Source: Bremia lactucae
Taxonomy: Eukaryota; Oomycota; Peronosporomycetes; Peronosporales; Peronosporaceae
NCBI RefSeq assembly: GCF_004359215.1
Contig: NC_090618.1
Location: 3,048,383 to 3,102,737 of the forward strand
Reading direction: 5' to 3'
DNA length: 54,355 bases
In this document: piece after piece, positions 1 to 10,084 of the stretch
Numbering within the stretch: the first letter of the stretch is position 1
Layout: every line of letters begins with the position of its first letter
Position numbers and translations under genes: made by a program
The notes under the pieces: model-generated
What the model saw: only the letters and a program-made list of their open reading frames with translations
Told to the model about the DNA's origin: nothing
Databases searched by the model: none

Positions 1-91
1 TAATATCCTCCAAATATTATCTACCTTTTAGATAATATATTAATTAACAACCTTTAAGTGTTAATTTCATGTAACGATACACCCCGTTACA
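1..91 (-). mobile_element. Family C LTR, 5' terminal part (reverse strand, cut by window edge)
   Basis: Read on the minus strand this begins TGTAACGGGGTGTATCG and matches, nearly base for base, the LTR starts at 19319 (+) and 36892 (+), including the shared stretch ending in a TAGATAATATTTGG-like sequence. The first 22 bases form a terminal inverted repeat (TGTAACG...CGTTACA). The rest of the LTR lies outside the window. It abuts a SINE fragment at 92, as if the LTR element had inserted into that SINE. Confidence 0.8.
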
Positions 92-188
92 ATAGCCGGG
101 TGGGAGGAGGCCCTGTAGCCAAATTTGCCATAGTGTAATGAGGGGTGCGAGGTTCCAATAAGAGAACTTCGTCAAATTTGAATCTCAA
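92..188 (+). repeat. SINE-1, 3' fragment
   Basis: This stretch matches the 3' part of the full-length SINE at 2617-2869, with the same GGGTGGGAGGAGGCCCTGTA start and the same end near CTTCGTCAAA. About ten substitutions or small changes separate them. The tRNA-like head with its A and B boxes is missing here. The left boundary coincides with the LTR end at 91. Confidence 0.75.
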
Positions 189-503
189 ATAGTATCGTTA
201 TATTGCGAGCTTATCGCACCAATAATAGATTGTGGCTTTAAGCAAATTTAACTCTTAAGATCTCGGTGTGACTCTGTTGCCATCCTCAGCCTGTCTAAGT
301 ACGATGAGTCTGGCGCAAAATTTCGTTTCGACAATAATATTTTAGTACAACATAAATTATATGCCAATTTTTGCAATTTCTACCTCTTTCGCTTCACTGC
401 ATATAGTCGTGAGAACATAAGCAGCATCACACAACCTAAAAAAGAAGGCCCTAGGGGCATTATCGCCTTCTTTTGAATACCTTAGTATCTCTCACGTGCT
501 CAA
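189..503. other. Intergenic, no gene seen
   Basis: AT-rich spacer downstream of the minus-strand gene at 504-1604. A short inverted repeat (AAAAGAAGGC...GCCTTCTTTT, about 439-474) lies just past the stop codon and could mark the 3' end of the transcript. No coding region is recognisable. Confidence 0.5.
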
Positions 504-1604
504 TTATTCTTGAGAGATGTTTGTTCTCTTTATATACTCGCAAACTGAAGACGTGATAAGGTCACCATTCAATACAGGGCGTATGATCGCCAGATCCTTC
601 ATCAGTGCAGAATCGCCGGGTAGTAAATTATAGTGGTATACAAGGACCCTTTGCAGCCTCACTGATAAAGTCTTTCCCGTTGCAGCCTCGATACGAGGAG
701 TAATGGTTATCCCGCTGACAATATATTGCAACGAGTTCGTTCGAGACACTGGATGCAATGCATCGTCGATAATCGAGTCGACGTGGACCATGCCATACGA
801 TGAAGTGAGTTCGGAGCAAATGACGTGATTCATTGATGAAGTGATATCGTTTCCGTGAAGGTCTAGGCGATAATATATGGCAGGAGAGTCAGCACTGTCG
901 AGCATCTTGCGCGTGGCATGAATACCAAAGTGGCGCTGCATCAAAGCGGGGATGGCCTCGATGTACGACACGAGGATTGCTTCGTAAACTTCCTTCAGTG
1001 TCGCATTCGGAATTTCTAACATGAAGACGCTTGAAATGAGAGTACTGTTTACGAGACCCGTGATGTTTATCTGCGACAGCGGTGTCAAGGGCTCTTTCGT
1101 ATCTCCCTCTTTTCGATGTCCAAGAGCTTTATCAATGGCTGTTTGCGTGATTTTGTTCACGCTAGAAGGGATAGTCGCGAGCGAACGATTAAAGTGCGCG
1201 AGTAATTTTATTTGGCGCTCCTTCGATTCACGCCCAAGTCTGGTCTGGAATTGCAACATCATCATCAATTCCTCCGAATTTGAGTACAGTGGGGCTTGCA
1301 AGATCGTTGTTTGAAGACTAGCATACATGAGTTGCTGACGCACGAAAGCATTCTCGAGTTCCGAGTGCTCGTTCTGCGTCTGAATCAATCGGTATTTTAT
1401 TCGAGCCAAGTGATGTGCTTCTTGTAGCGAGCGCGAATCGGGAAGCTGTTCTATCCACTTGAATTGCAATGTTTCAAGTACATCCTCCATCGCTTTTACT
1501 TGCGCTCGCAGCTGACGAATCTCTTGGGTAGCGCTTATTCGACTACGGGGAGACGATGCTTCGGCCATCTCCATGCAGTTTGAACCGCGATTTTCACCTT
1601 GCAT
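504..1604 (-). CDS. Hypothetical coiled-coil protein, 366 aa
   Basis: An uninterrupted 366-codon reading frame in a single exon, as is common in oomycetes. Residues about 25-100 are rich in heptad-like L/I/A spacing with many charged residues, suggesting a coiled coil. The C-terminal two thirds looks like a mixed alpha/beta globular domain. No signal peptide or membrane segment is visible. The first Met gives 366 aa; a second Met ten residues on (MEMAEASS) is an equally plausible start. Oomycetes encode many proteins with an N-terminal coiled coil (some bZIP-like) joined to a START-like region, and this could be one, but I see no diagnostic motif and assign no function. It is a host gene, not a transposon fragment: it is intact and I see no second copy, apart from a weak GIHAT-containing match near 34.95 kb. 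Confidence 0.75.
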   Translation of the reverse strand: MQGENRGSNCMEMAEASSPRSRISATQEIRQLRAQVKAMEDVLETLQFKWIEQLPDSRSLQEAHHLARIKYRLIQTQNEHSELENAFVRQQLMYASLQTTILQAPLYSNSEELMMMLQFQTRLGRESKERQIKLLAHFNRSLATIPSSVNKITQTAIDKALGHRKEGDTKEPLTPLSQINITGLVNSTLISSVFMLEIPNATLKEVYEAILVSYIEAIPALMQRHFGIHATRKMLDSADSPAIYYRLDLHGNDITSSMNHVICSELTSSYGMVHVDSIIDDALHPVSRTNSLQYIVSGITITPRIEAATGKTLSVRLQRVLVYHYNLLPGDSALMKDLAIIRPVLNGDLITSSVCEYIKRTNISQE

Positions 1605-2424
1605 TGCTCGCAGTCGCCAATTGACAATTTAAGGCCTAGACTTTTTGAGATCCTGTAGACATACGTTTGTCCTATATTAAGCGCGCATAAACAGCGGCGT
1701 CAGATGTTTTTGTAATTAACAAATGCGCTGGTGACAAATAAGGTGAAAGGTCTTTCGATTTGATTCGAAGGCGTAGATACAATACTTAAAAGCGATTCGC
1801 TGTGGAGATGTTGCCTCTCGAATTGTGCCAAATTGCTCAGTTGGCTTACTCCCTTGATTTGCCTTGTGCTGTCTCTTCCTCCTTATAGCTAATTTAAAGA
1901 ACGCTATGCTTTGAAGATTATTTTTTTGTGTGTTCGGATTTTGTCAACATATCTACTGTACTCAGCTGACCCATTGCATTTTCCCATCGCAATGTAGCTG
2001 TCACGTTTCCGAGTAAAAGCTTGAGAGCCTTCAAGCCTGTTGGTGGACGAGGCATGCGAAGAAAACCGCAAACCTTGTCCACCGAAAGCTTTAAAATGGA
2101 TATGCCTTTACATTAAAACCATTATAAGTGGGACAAAATGACCTATTTCAATTTGTGAAGTTGCTGTACTCCGCTCGAGTGGTGAGGTGTAATGTGATTG
2201 TGTCAACAAAATTAAATTTGCAGGGATCGTAGTGAGTTAGGCGAGGCGGTGCACTCTATCGCACTTGATGTCTCATCGACGAGGTCGCCTCCAGTGTTGT
2301 TGCGTTGGACATGCGCACTATAGTTACAGCCTCATTTCAAGCAGATCTCGCACCCTGTAAGTTCTGCATGAATCCTTTGAGCCTGATTTGCATCGCATAA
2401 TTATATTGACAGTAATCAGCTGTG
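1605..2424. other. Intergenic, no gene seen
   Basis: The upstream side of the minus-strand gene at 504-1604 should hold its promoter, but I could not place a convincing initiator. Otherwise it is unremarkable mixed-composition sequence without a coding region I can support. Confidence 0.45.
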
Positions 2425-2470
2425 CTTACTGATATAGGATTGTAATTCTTACTGATATAGGATTGTAATT
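2425..2470. repeat. Perfect 23-bp tandem duplication
   Basis: The unit CTTACTGATATAGGATTGTA plus ATT occurs at 2425-2447 and again, identically, at 2448-2470. It has only two copies and lies in non-coding sequence just upstream of the SINE-1 insertion. Confidence 0.95.
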
Positions 2471-2600
2471 TCGGTGTCTGTTGAAGGTGGCATTATTTGG
2501 CTACGGACAATTCTGGTACTAAGAGGCAAATTGTCTGACGCAAAATACCAAAATTAATTGAATCTTCTCTTCCGCACCAGATGGCGCTGTTTACGCGCGC

Positions 2601-2885
2601 TCTAAACGTAATACGTTGTGGCCGAGTGGTTAAGCACTGGAACTGGGACCGGGAGGTACGTGGATCGATACCCGCGGAGGGCGGTACGATGACACATCGC
2701 CGGAGATAGGCTAAAAAGCAGACGAGCAACCATCCAATGGATGGCCGCCCTGCCAACCCGCACCGAAGGTGTGTGATAGTTGGGTGGGAGGAGGCCCTGT
2801 AGCCGAAATTCCCCATAGTGTAATGAGGGGTGCGGGGTTCCAATAAGGGACCTTCGTCAAAATTGAATCTCTAAACGTAATACGT
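2601..2885 (+). repeat. Full-length SINE-1 (tRNA-derived) with target-site duplication
   Basis: The body (about 2617-2869, 253 bp) is flanked by perfect 16-bp direct repeats TCTAAACGTAATACGT at 2601-2616 and 2870-2885. The head reads like a class II (Leu/Ser-type) tRNA. A box TGGCCGAGTGG at 2619-2629 fits the consensus TRGYNNARNNG. A B box GGATCGATACC at 2662-2672 is one base off GGTTCGANNCC. The 3' region is unrelated to tRNA and has no poly(A) tail. A diverged 3' fragment of the same family lies at 92-188. Transcription by RNA polymerase III and mobilisation by an unknown reverse transcriptase are inferred from SINE biology. Confidence 0.9.
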
Positions 2886-3496
2886 CTTCCTTTACAAATA
2901 AATTCTATCCATTATTCTTCTTAGAAGTAATTGACAAAAAACTGTGAGTTCTATATCAAAAAAATCTATCCCTGTAATGTTAAAATTATAAACTTCTTGT
3001 TTGTCTTATCTTATATATAATTAAAAATAATTCTTATAAAAATAAAAGATAAGTATTTATTTACAAAACTGTTGATAATTGAGTTATTAAGTGATTTTTT
3101 AGGTTTTTGCTATTCACACCCTTTTTCCTTAAATTCACCCCCTTCCTGCGAATTCTTATAATCACAGGGGATCTGAAAATCCAACATTAAAAAAACGTAA
3201 CATTTTCTTTGTGCTGTTATAGCAAGAGATAGTTTCCGATGATTTTTTTATAACCATAAAGTTCGCCAACGTTGATCTCTACAAATCAATACGACGTGCG
3301 ATGTAGGCTTTAGGAAAGTATTGTCATGTTAATCTTTAAGTCAAAAATTGCATGATCATTTTGACGAAGGTGCACGACTTTGAACAACGTGATAGAAACG
3401 AAGTCTGAATTCTTTCCACAATAGACGCAATAAGGTACTAATTTGTCTAAGCACCAGAAATCCCTCAAAGCATTGCCCTAGTACTAGAACCGCTCA
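2886..3496. other. AT-rich intergenic region
   Basis: Strongly AT-rich spacer between the SINE and the decayed hydrolase gene, with no coding signal. It would be the 3' flank of the former epoxide-hydrolase gene. Confidence 0.5.
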
Positions 3497-4525
3497 CTAA
3501 AGCTGTGATTTGGCAAGCCAATTCAAAATGATACCGTTCACTTCATCCTTTTGCTCCCAGTTTACCCAGTGGCCAGCGTTTTCGACACTTTCTCAGCCCA
3601 ATTTTACGAAAACCCTTATCATGCCTATGCCCATTTCAAATTTGAGGACCACATCACTGGCAACACCAATAAACAATGCCGGATGCTCAATAAATTCTTG
3701 GAAGGCCCACCTCATTCTCAAAATTTATCTTGCGCGTTGCGTAGGTTCGACACGTACTAACAAACTTGCTAATTGAGTACTGCTCGGCGTAATAGTCGAG
3801 CTCAGCTTCAGATAGTATCGTCGAGCGCTAAGTGAATATCAAATGGTCCTTGTCTGAGTCGACTGCTATCAGCATCTCCGAGAGCAACAATGGGTCGCCC
3901 GTGGCCCCATCTCCGACGGCTTTCGAAAGATTGCAGTGACAACCGACGTGGTGAAGCATTAAGCATCTTGCCCGATGCGTCCGTGTTAGCCAAGCTGTGC
4001 TGGTATTCAAACTGAGGCATCTACTTCACCACCTCGTCCAATGGCAAAAAGATCTCGCTTGGTGGTACAAACGGCGTTCAAATCGCACAGACAGCGAGGA
4101 CCCGTTTAAGTTTATGCAGACGCATTTGCTACACGTGGCCTCCGCCCCAATCGTGGCCAATAAATACTGCTGCGAACGTCTATTCATCTCTCAATGATTC
4201 ACTAGCAATATAGAAACACAATCTTCTAGCCCATGCAAAAGAGGCTATTTACTGTTTTCTAACTATTATTTTATTTGCGATACTTGAAACTGGAGCGCTT
4301 GTTTCTGGTGCTACTGTCACAGTAGTTTCGTTTTGAGTCCGATGCGGTTGACAGCCTTTTACGAGTAAATAGACGCACTTGCCAGCGAAATCAGAGATCC
4401 GGCCATTCGTGCACCATCACAACAGGATGTGCATTGTGAGGAACGCCGTCACCGTAACGAATGCAGATGTTATCGGATGTTTCTACAGAGGCGTGTGGCC
4501 ATTGTTCCCAGACTGTCGGTTCCAT
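3497..4525 (-). pseudogene. Epoxide hydrolase-like alpha/beta-hydrolase, pseudogene
   Basis: Reading the minus strand from an ATG at 4525 to a TAG at 3497 (about 343 codons, the usual size of a soluble epoxide hydrolase) recovers the family landmarks in order. An oxyanion-hole motif appears as HEWPD (normally HGxPD) at 4397-4411. The nucleophile motif GHDWGG is at about 4142-4158, carrying the catalytic Asp. A cap-like LDYYAEQY segment follows near 3790. The C-terminal catalytic-His motif AGHWVNW is near 3555-3576. The frame is broken by several in-frame stops and a few frameshifts, and the HGxPD Gly is now Glu. The family hydrolyses epoxides to diols in the cytosol. The gene sits head-to-tail 140 bp downstream of the VTT-protein gene. 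I am confident of the family and that it is dead; whether it was a true epoxide hydrolase or a haloalkane-dehalogenase relative cannot be settled. Confidence 0.85.
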
Positions 4526-4663
4526 TTGAAGCCGATATTACCATGTGCTTTTTTAGTAATCTATTTACACTAAGAAGAAATCTTATCGAGAAAACGCTCG
4601 TGAGATATTATTAATTTGGTATAACAAAAATTAGAGGAATTCACTAGTCATTAGCTCCATCTT

Positions 4664-5594
4664 CTACTCAGCCTTTGTAGCCTCAAAAGCTTCCTTCTCA
4701 TACTTCGCAATTTTGCTCTTAAAAAGCGTGGGCAATAATGCTACAAATTGCAGCAAGAAGAGCACACCAAAATTAACCACGTTGCTGCCACTCGAGGCCT
4801 CGACAGCACTGTTGAGCGTCGCACCCGTCGAAATATGTATAAAATTGGCTGGAAGCAATCCAAGCAGCGTTGCCAAGAAAAAGTACTTGAACGGGACACC
4901 AACAAGCGGACATGCAATATTTACAAACCAATTTGGTAGCAGCGGTGTAATCCTCAGAAATAGCAAGTAGTAAAAAAGGTTACTCTGGTTTTGAGCAATC
5001 TTTTCCTTAAAGCGCCTGATCATACCAGCCAACAAATTGCTAAAAACTCCACGGCCCAAAAAGTAGGATAGCATGAAGCACAACGAGGCGCCCGTGGTAG
5101 CACAGCAAGCTACCAAGATCTGAGCCTGCACCATTGGATACATGGCTCCAGATAAAATACTTAGCACGATTGGGCCTGGTATCGCAAAAGTTTGCAGCGC
5201 AATATACACAATGCAGAAGCTTGCGAGCACGAAGGCAGAATGGTGCTCGCGATACTGGGTAGCGCAGTGCCAGAGTCCCTGTACAGTTTCCAGTTTGTTA
5301 TCCCGGCCGTTGAGCCAAGTTGGCAAAACTCCGCGAATTACGTAGGATACTGAAATGCTCTCGCACTCATTGCTGTTTTTTTTCGGCAAAAAATTTACAA
5401 ATATCAGTGACATATGGCAAGATCCAATGGAGAAGGAGAACATCATACAATTTGGCTTTAGGAGCATTTTGAAAAAGCAGATAGACTCCAATGACAACGC
5501 TAGTGATGAGCAACGCAAGCTGTGCCACCTGCGGGAATGTCTTCATTACTTTATGGGATCTCTGAGAGATTTTGACATCGCTGACGCTACCCAA
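4664..5594 (-). CDS. TMEM41/VTT-domain (SNARE-associated Golgi family) membrane protein, frameshifted
   Basis: Two overlapping minus-strand frames make one protein of about 310 aa. The N-terminal part starts at an ATG at 5594 and includes a first membrane helix. The main part carries the VTT core: an IPGPIVLSILSGAMYP segment, then GASLCFMLSYFLGR, then the hallmark LRITPLLPNWFVNIACPL and a final hydrophobic helix. This order matches TMEM41A/B-type proteins, ER lipid scramblases linked to autophagy and lipid mobilisation. The frames meet at an 8-base A/T run at about 5373-5380, where losing one base would put them in register. That is either a sequencing indel or a real lesion. Without the N-terminal part, the main frame opens with a Met at 5518 that lacks family resemblance. 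The family call is strong; the intact state is uncertain. Confidence 0.88.
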
Positions 5595-5699
5595 TCATTA
5601 AGCGCACTAAATTAGGATTACTTAAAAAATAATCTAATTGACATTATTTAATTTCTTACTTATCAACTTTATTGTATAATTGTCGGGCTTAGGCTGTAT

Positions 5700-6209
5700 G
5701 AACGCATATGGAAGAAATCGTTTCGACAGTATATTATAAGGACGAAGCTTACATGGGATGGGGCCAACACACTTTAAGATGGTCAAACGTAGGTAAGGAC
5801 ATCAAGCAAATTATTTAAGCCAATTGTAATTGATTTTATAGATCTTCTTGTAATTACAATTGAAAAGTATCGAGGTAAAATCATTGAATCGTCAAACGCA
5901 AAGTTGATGTAAGGTTTAACATATAAATAATTAAATAACGTTTAGCTCAAATTTAGATCTTACAGCAAAGAGTGCCTTCCTAAGGCTTGCGCATTGATCT
6001 ACGAGAGAAAGAAACCTTTCTAAGGTATATACTCTCGGGACTTATTGGCCACTTGGTTCTACGAACCTTTTAATCCCTGAACTAAATTCAATAAGCTCTG
6101 CGAGCTTGTAAAAATCACAAAGTTGTTGAATCGATTAGTTCTACAGAGCTAAAAGACTCTCTGAGTCTATAAGTCTTCCTCTTCCAAACCGAGCAACAAA
6201 AGGTGGCCC
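5700..6209 (+). mobile_element. Family A LTR/5' leader remnant
   Basis: From about 5940 this sequence aligns with the reverse complement of 31480-31770 (shared stretch GTGCCTTCCTAAGGCTTGCG, then TTTCTAAGGTATAT, then CTCTCTGAGTCT). That region lies just upstream of gag in the minus-strand family A copy. The left limit of the LTR is not clear. Short inverted repeats such as AAGCTCTGCGAGCTT and AGACTCTCTGAGTCT are present. Confidence 0.6.
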
Positions 6210-6800
6210 TAGCCATCTCTAAGCTCGGTGGTTGAGCCAGCGAGTGGGCCCTCACATGTGGTACTTCCACAGATGCCGCTTTCCCACATGGGAATTGCTA
6301 AAACGAGAGTTAACTCGCATGTTTGCGCCGCCTAATCAGGTTTCGCGTACGATCGCGAATTTTAGCATCTAATCAGGGAAAACGTACCCTAGCGGACTTT
6401 GTCCAGGTGTTGATAACTCTTATTGCTGCCATGCAGCAAGACCCAAAGCCAGAAGTGTCTCTATTAACCATCCCTATGGAAGATCATAACGTGGTCTTGT
6501 CCGAACGGAACTAATCGTTCCCTTCCGCTACTTTCAAAGCAGCGGTTGACATTGCGTAAAACAGGGAACTCGACTTTAAGTCCTCTCGCGGTAGCACTCG
6601 TGGGTCTCCTCGAGCACATCGGGTTTGTCTAACAGACCAGCATGGACCCCAGCCTCGCTGAGGAAGAAGAAGAGCTTTCAGCTGTATGCCAGCCTCATAA
6701 CATCCGTAGATGTTACATGTGCGGGAGCACTAAGCATTTACGGCCGGCTTGTTTATGGCTAATCCGCGCAAAGCTTGAAAGAGCAACAGCTCCGACCTAT
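6210..6800 (+). pseudogene. Family A gag remnant with CCHC zinc knuckle
   Basis: Several frames together match the gag of the minus-strand copy at 30380-31398, including RQGKRTL-like and RTLIA-MQQDP-like segments. Translation from 6642 contains CYMCGSTKHLRPAC (6711-6752), a full C-x2-C-x4-H-x4-C nucleic-acid-binding knuckle; the other copy has lost its second cysteine. Stops and frameshifts make the gene non-functional. It is interrupted at its 3' end by a SINE. Confidence 0.8.
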
Positions 6801-7026
6801 ACCAGAAATCTGGTACATCGATCCTGGTGGTGTAGTAGTGGTCCGCCACTCACTTTAGGACCGGTAGGTCCCGGGTTCGATACCCGGGGCCGGCAAATCC
6901 TCCAAAGCATAATGGGAGGTGGTTTTCTCCTGTGCACCCAAAAAGGTGTATATGATTAGAAATACAAATAATAACCAATCATCAATTGAAGGGTAAGTCC
7001 GGTGTAACACACCAGAAATCTGGTAC
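6801..7026 (+). repeat. SINE-2 (tRNA-derived) with target-site duplication
   Basis: The insert at 6817-7010 is flanked by perfect 16-bp repeats ACCAGAAATCTGGTAC at 6801-6816 and 7011-7026. A box TGGTGTAGTAG at 6828-6838 and B box GGTTCGATACC at 6874-6884 both fit the Pol III consensus exactly and are 36 bp apart. The sequence between looks like a whole tRNA. The 3' part differs from SINE-1, so this is a second family. The uninterrupted target is visible in the other family A copy at 30408-30423 (reverse strand), which confirms the insertion boundaries. Confidence 0.93.
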
Positions 7027-7835
7027 GGGGCACGAAAACGTCGATACCCAGTAGGAGCGAGGCCCCTACTGCGGAAAACTAGGCTATGTGGACACTCTAG
7101 GAGGTGAGAGTAAACACCAAGCCCCAAATAGCTATGTGCGTAATGGCACGGAGCGTGAGTATAAGCCTGGCTTGTAAGATGTCCAGGCAACTGTAAGGGC
7201 TTTGATAAGCTATGATCAATTCAATTACTCAAAGGCGTCTTGCGTTATGCTCGACATCTTTTCCTTAAAGGGAATCAGCAACATGCCGAGGCGCTTAAAG
7301 CGCATAAAGGTGATATATACACGGTTCGATTAGCGACTGGGACTCGTGTTACTGTTCCTAAAGTTCCGTTTAACTTAGGCATTAAGTTTCTTGACTTTGA
7401 CAGTGAGAAACGCTGTCTTGTCCTTGATTTGATATCGAGATATAATCTCATCCTTGGGGTGGCCTAGCTTGAACGCCATGAGCCGTCGAATTGGAGGTCT
7501 AAGACCTTAGGCGCAACGCGCAATGTTCCTAGCAAAGCTCATTACTAGGGCAACAAAAGCGCTATTCGCGCGAATCACTGACCGAATCTGTCAGTCTGCT
7601 AGACACTGGAATGCCTGGGTACATTAACGCCAATGCTGAAAGCATTAATCTTGAGCCCGGTTCAGAAAAAGGGGGTGAAATGGCACGTTATCCGTCTGGT
7701 GGCGCTTAAGCAATAGCGAATCACTAAATGCTAAAAGCATTGTAAGCCTAGGGTCGGGCTATCGAGGGTTTAATACGTGGAGTGGCACGTTTAAGTCCAC
7801 CGAGTATGATCGGCCGAGGTGGCACCATACTGAGT
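7027..7835 (+). pseudogene. Family A protease region and linker, decayed
   Basis: A frame at 7240-7467 carries the second half of a retropepsin-like domain (VRLATGTRVTVPK, then LVLDLISRYNLILG), matching the protease of the minus-strand copy near 29960-30300. The catalytic DSG-type motif is not recoverable here. The linker up to 7835 aligns with the reverse complement of about 29520-29950 (GTGGCACGTTTAAGTCCACC, GGCCGAGGTGGCACCAT). Many stops. Confidence 0.7.
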
Positions 7836-9125
7836 GTCAATTGTGAGTATTGGAAAGTTGCCAGGGAATTTCGGGTTAAACCCTTTTAATGCTCGTGAAG
7901 GAACACGTAAACAGCCACTGACAAGAAATTGAGGTACAGAAATCCTCGTCCAATGACGGATTGGACACTAATTCTGGTACAGAGCCAATAAATATTGGAA
8001 ACTTGGGAACGTGGGAACGTGGATGTTCCAGCCTCTAAGAGGCGAATTGTTTCGACTCCGAGAAAGAGAGACGTGAAGCGCCTATAATGTAACACAGTGA
8101 TACGCAGCGAGCAGTTGCATACGCTTGTAAATGGTGTGACCGGTATCATCGAAGGAGTACTTAGCCTTGAGGTATCCTTTCGCTTCATGTTCTTTTAGAG
8201 CTAGACGAAATGTCTGTTGATGAGTTCGGCCGAGCCTTAAAAGACTGGTGACCTACTGAGATGGTCAATTGACCAGATATTAAGTTAGAATCATCAGCGC
8301 TTCTAGATGAAGCCGTCATGGAGGACACAAAAGCTGCACTTAGCGTGCGGAGTGGATTATTGATCCTTAAAGATCCCACGGAACCATTCTACCCCTTTGT
8401 TAAGGTATTCCAAAATGAGGTTTCTACCAATCCAATCCACCATTGGTTTTTAACCTCCAGTAGAGGAGTCCGTCATAAAATTGACTTGTTTTTTGGAATC
8501 TAATACTGAGTTACACGACAGCGGTCTATACTAAAGGAGCAGTGTGACGTCACTGACGATTTCTTCCGTGCTAAACACGGCTGGAATGGTACGCGAGAGT
8601 AAATCCTCCCATTTGAGATTAAAAAATTTGTGTCGAAAAGTCAAATGGTACATGGCGCATTGTACACGCTTCTAATAAGCTTAATGGTGCCAATATACCA
8701 CCACAAACCCCCATTCCTAGAAAGGATGCTCTTCAGATCAATATGATGGGATCTACGCTGAACAATGCTCTTAGTCGACGGTTATTACCAATTGCTCACG
8801 CGAGCTAGTGATACCCCACTTACAGCGGTTAGCACCCCAAGCGGTATGCTATGGGAGTGGTTGGTCATGCCACAGGAGCTCTCCAATCTCCGGCTTCATT
8901 TAATCGTCTAGTGACGTGATTGTTTCGCCCTTGTCGAGGCTATGCACATACTAATTTTAGTAACATTTTTGTCCAAAGTCGTGCGGAGAAGTGGACATGT
9001 TTGATGATGGAATTGTCGTCCTTGGACGGACTAGGTCAGTCGGATATGAAAAAACACGTAGACCATTTGCAAGTAGTGCTCGAGTGTATGCGTACAAATA
9101 AATAGTATGCCAATGGGTCCAATTT
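7836..9125 (+). pseudogene. Family A reverse transcriptase, decayed and 3'-truncated
   Basis: Short frames follow the order of family A RT: the pre-RT linker (around 8318-8503, with LLILKDPTEPFYP), the TPIPRKDAL-type fingers near 8710, GMLWEWLVMP of the palm near 8845, and the thumb up to about 9115. Stops and frameshifts are numerous. The match to the minus-strand copy ends near 9125 in the thumb, so RNase H and integrase are absent. Confidence 0.75.
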
Positions 9126-10080
9126 CATTCCCCACCGAAGTCCTTGCTTGGTCTTTGCAAGCTTATTTGCCTTCAGAATTGAATTGACGTTCCGTTGCTT
9201 AAATGCTGCCAGTTGAGGCGTATCTGAATGGGCTGGTGGATTTATTTACAAGATTCGCAAAAATGTATTGACTGCTGGTTTTGAACTAGAGAGCTGTTTT
9301 CTCCTCTTCCGATGGTTAATCCTGCAAATCATTAATACCTGGCCAAACCTTCACGTCCGTATCTGCTTTTATTTCTTCTTCTTCGTATTCTTCATTGTCA
9401 TTTTTATCCAGCATTGCATACCTGGACTGTTAAGCCACTTTTCGACGAATGTGTATTGTGGTTGATCCGTGTCCCTTGTCTCCCCCTTTGACTCCACCGT
9501 GAATCATTTTGTTTATGATTTCGGCTGTGGAACGTTAGGTTTCTTCACCGTATCTGCCTTAACGTATCGCTGCTTGACTCCACTCTCAAAAAAATACTAT
9601 CGCTTGCGTCCGTTTTCGGTATATGACTCACTGCATTGACTGCCACTCACTCTGCGCGCCCTTGAATAGTGATGTATTGCGCCGCTACCTTTCGCTTCTC
9701 ATATAAGCTTTAAATTCGAGCCGCTAAGTCTACCAGATGTGCCACGTCTTCTTCAGTTGCAATAACACTGCTTGGCCCCAGTGTGCTTTACAGGACACTG
9801 GTGTCGACACCAGCCCTATTTCCCCTGCGTAATTTAAAGTGTATAATAATTCGGAACTTACATTATCCTTACTCTTCTCCGTCGACGTCAAAATAGTGCC
9901 ATTAAAACTGCTTCTGGAGATTGCTGAACTCGAGGGATAGACATTCCCGGGGCACAAGGCACTAAACATATATTTTCAATTTGTAGTTATTCGACGATTT
10001 TTCTGAACCAAGCACGGCAGACCCCTCGGGTAATGATAATTGTGGAGGCTTTTGGTAGGATGTCAGGTCTCATGTCGAGC
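9126..10080 (-). other. Unrecognised region, possibly a decayed minus-strand ORF
   Basis: No match to the three retroelement families. The minus strand keeps a 79-codon frame (9730-9969), followed downstream by other-frame segments with protein-like composition, including an acidic stretch (NDNEEYEEEE) near 9380. This may be the remains of a gene between family A and D fragments. I cannot name it. Confidence 0.3.
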
Positions 10081-10084
10081 CTGT

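Noticed and set aside
2617..2690. A tRNA-Leu/Ser gene
   Set aside because: The B box deviates, the acceptor ends do not pair, and the sequence continues into a non-tRNA tail inside the same target duplication.
6833..6900. A tRNA gene with exact A and B boxes
   Set aside because: It is the head of a SINE with target duplications on both sides. The insert continues 110 bp past the tRNA-like part, and a clean cloverleaf with anticodon was not evident.
9268..9465. A small membrane protein (Phe-rich 65-codon frame)
   Set aside because: The hydrophobic run comes from a T/C-rich tract whose complement encodes an acidic Lys/Glu segment. There is no supporting context.
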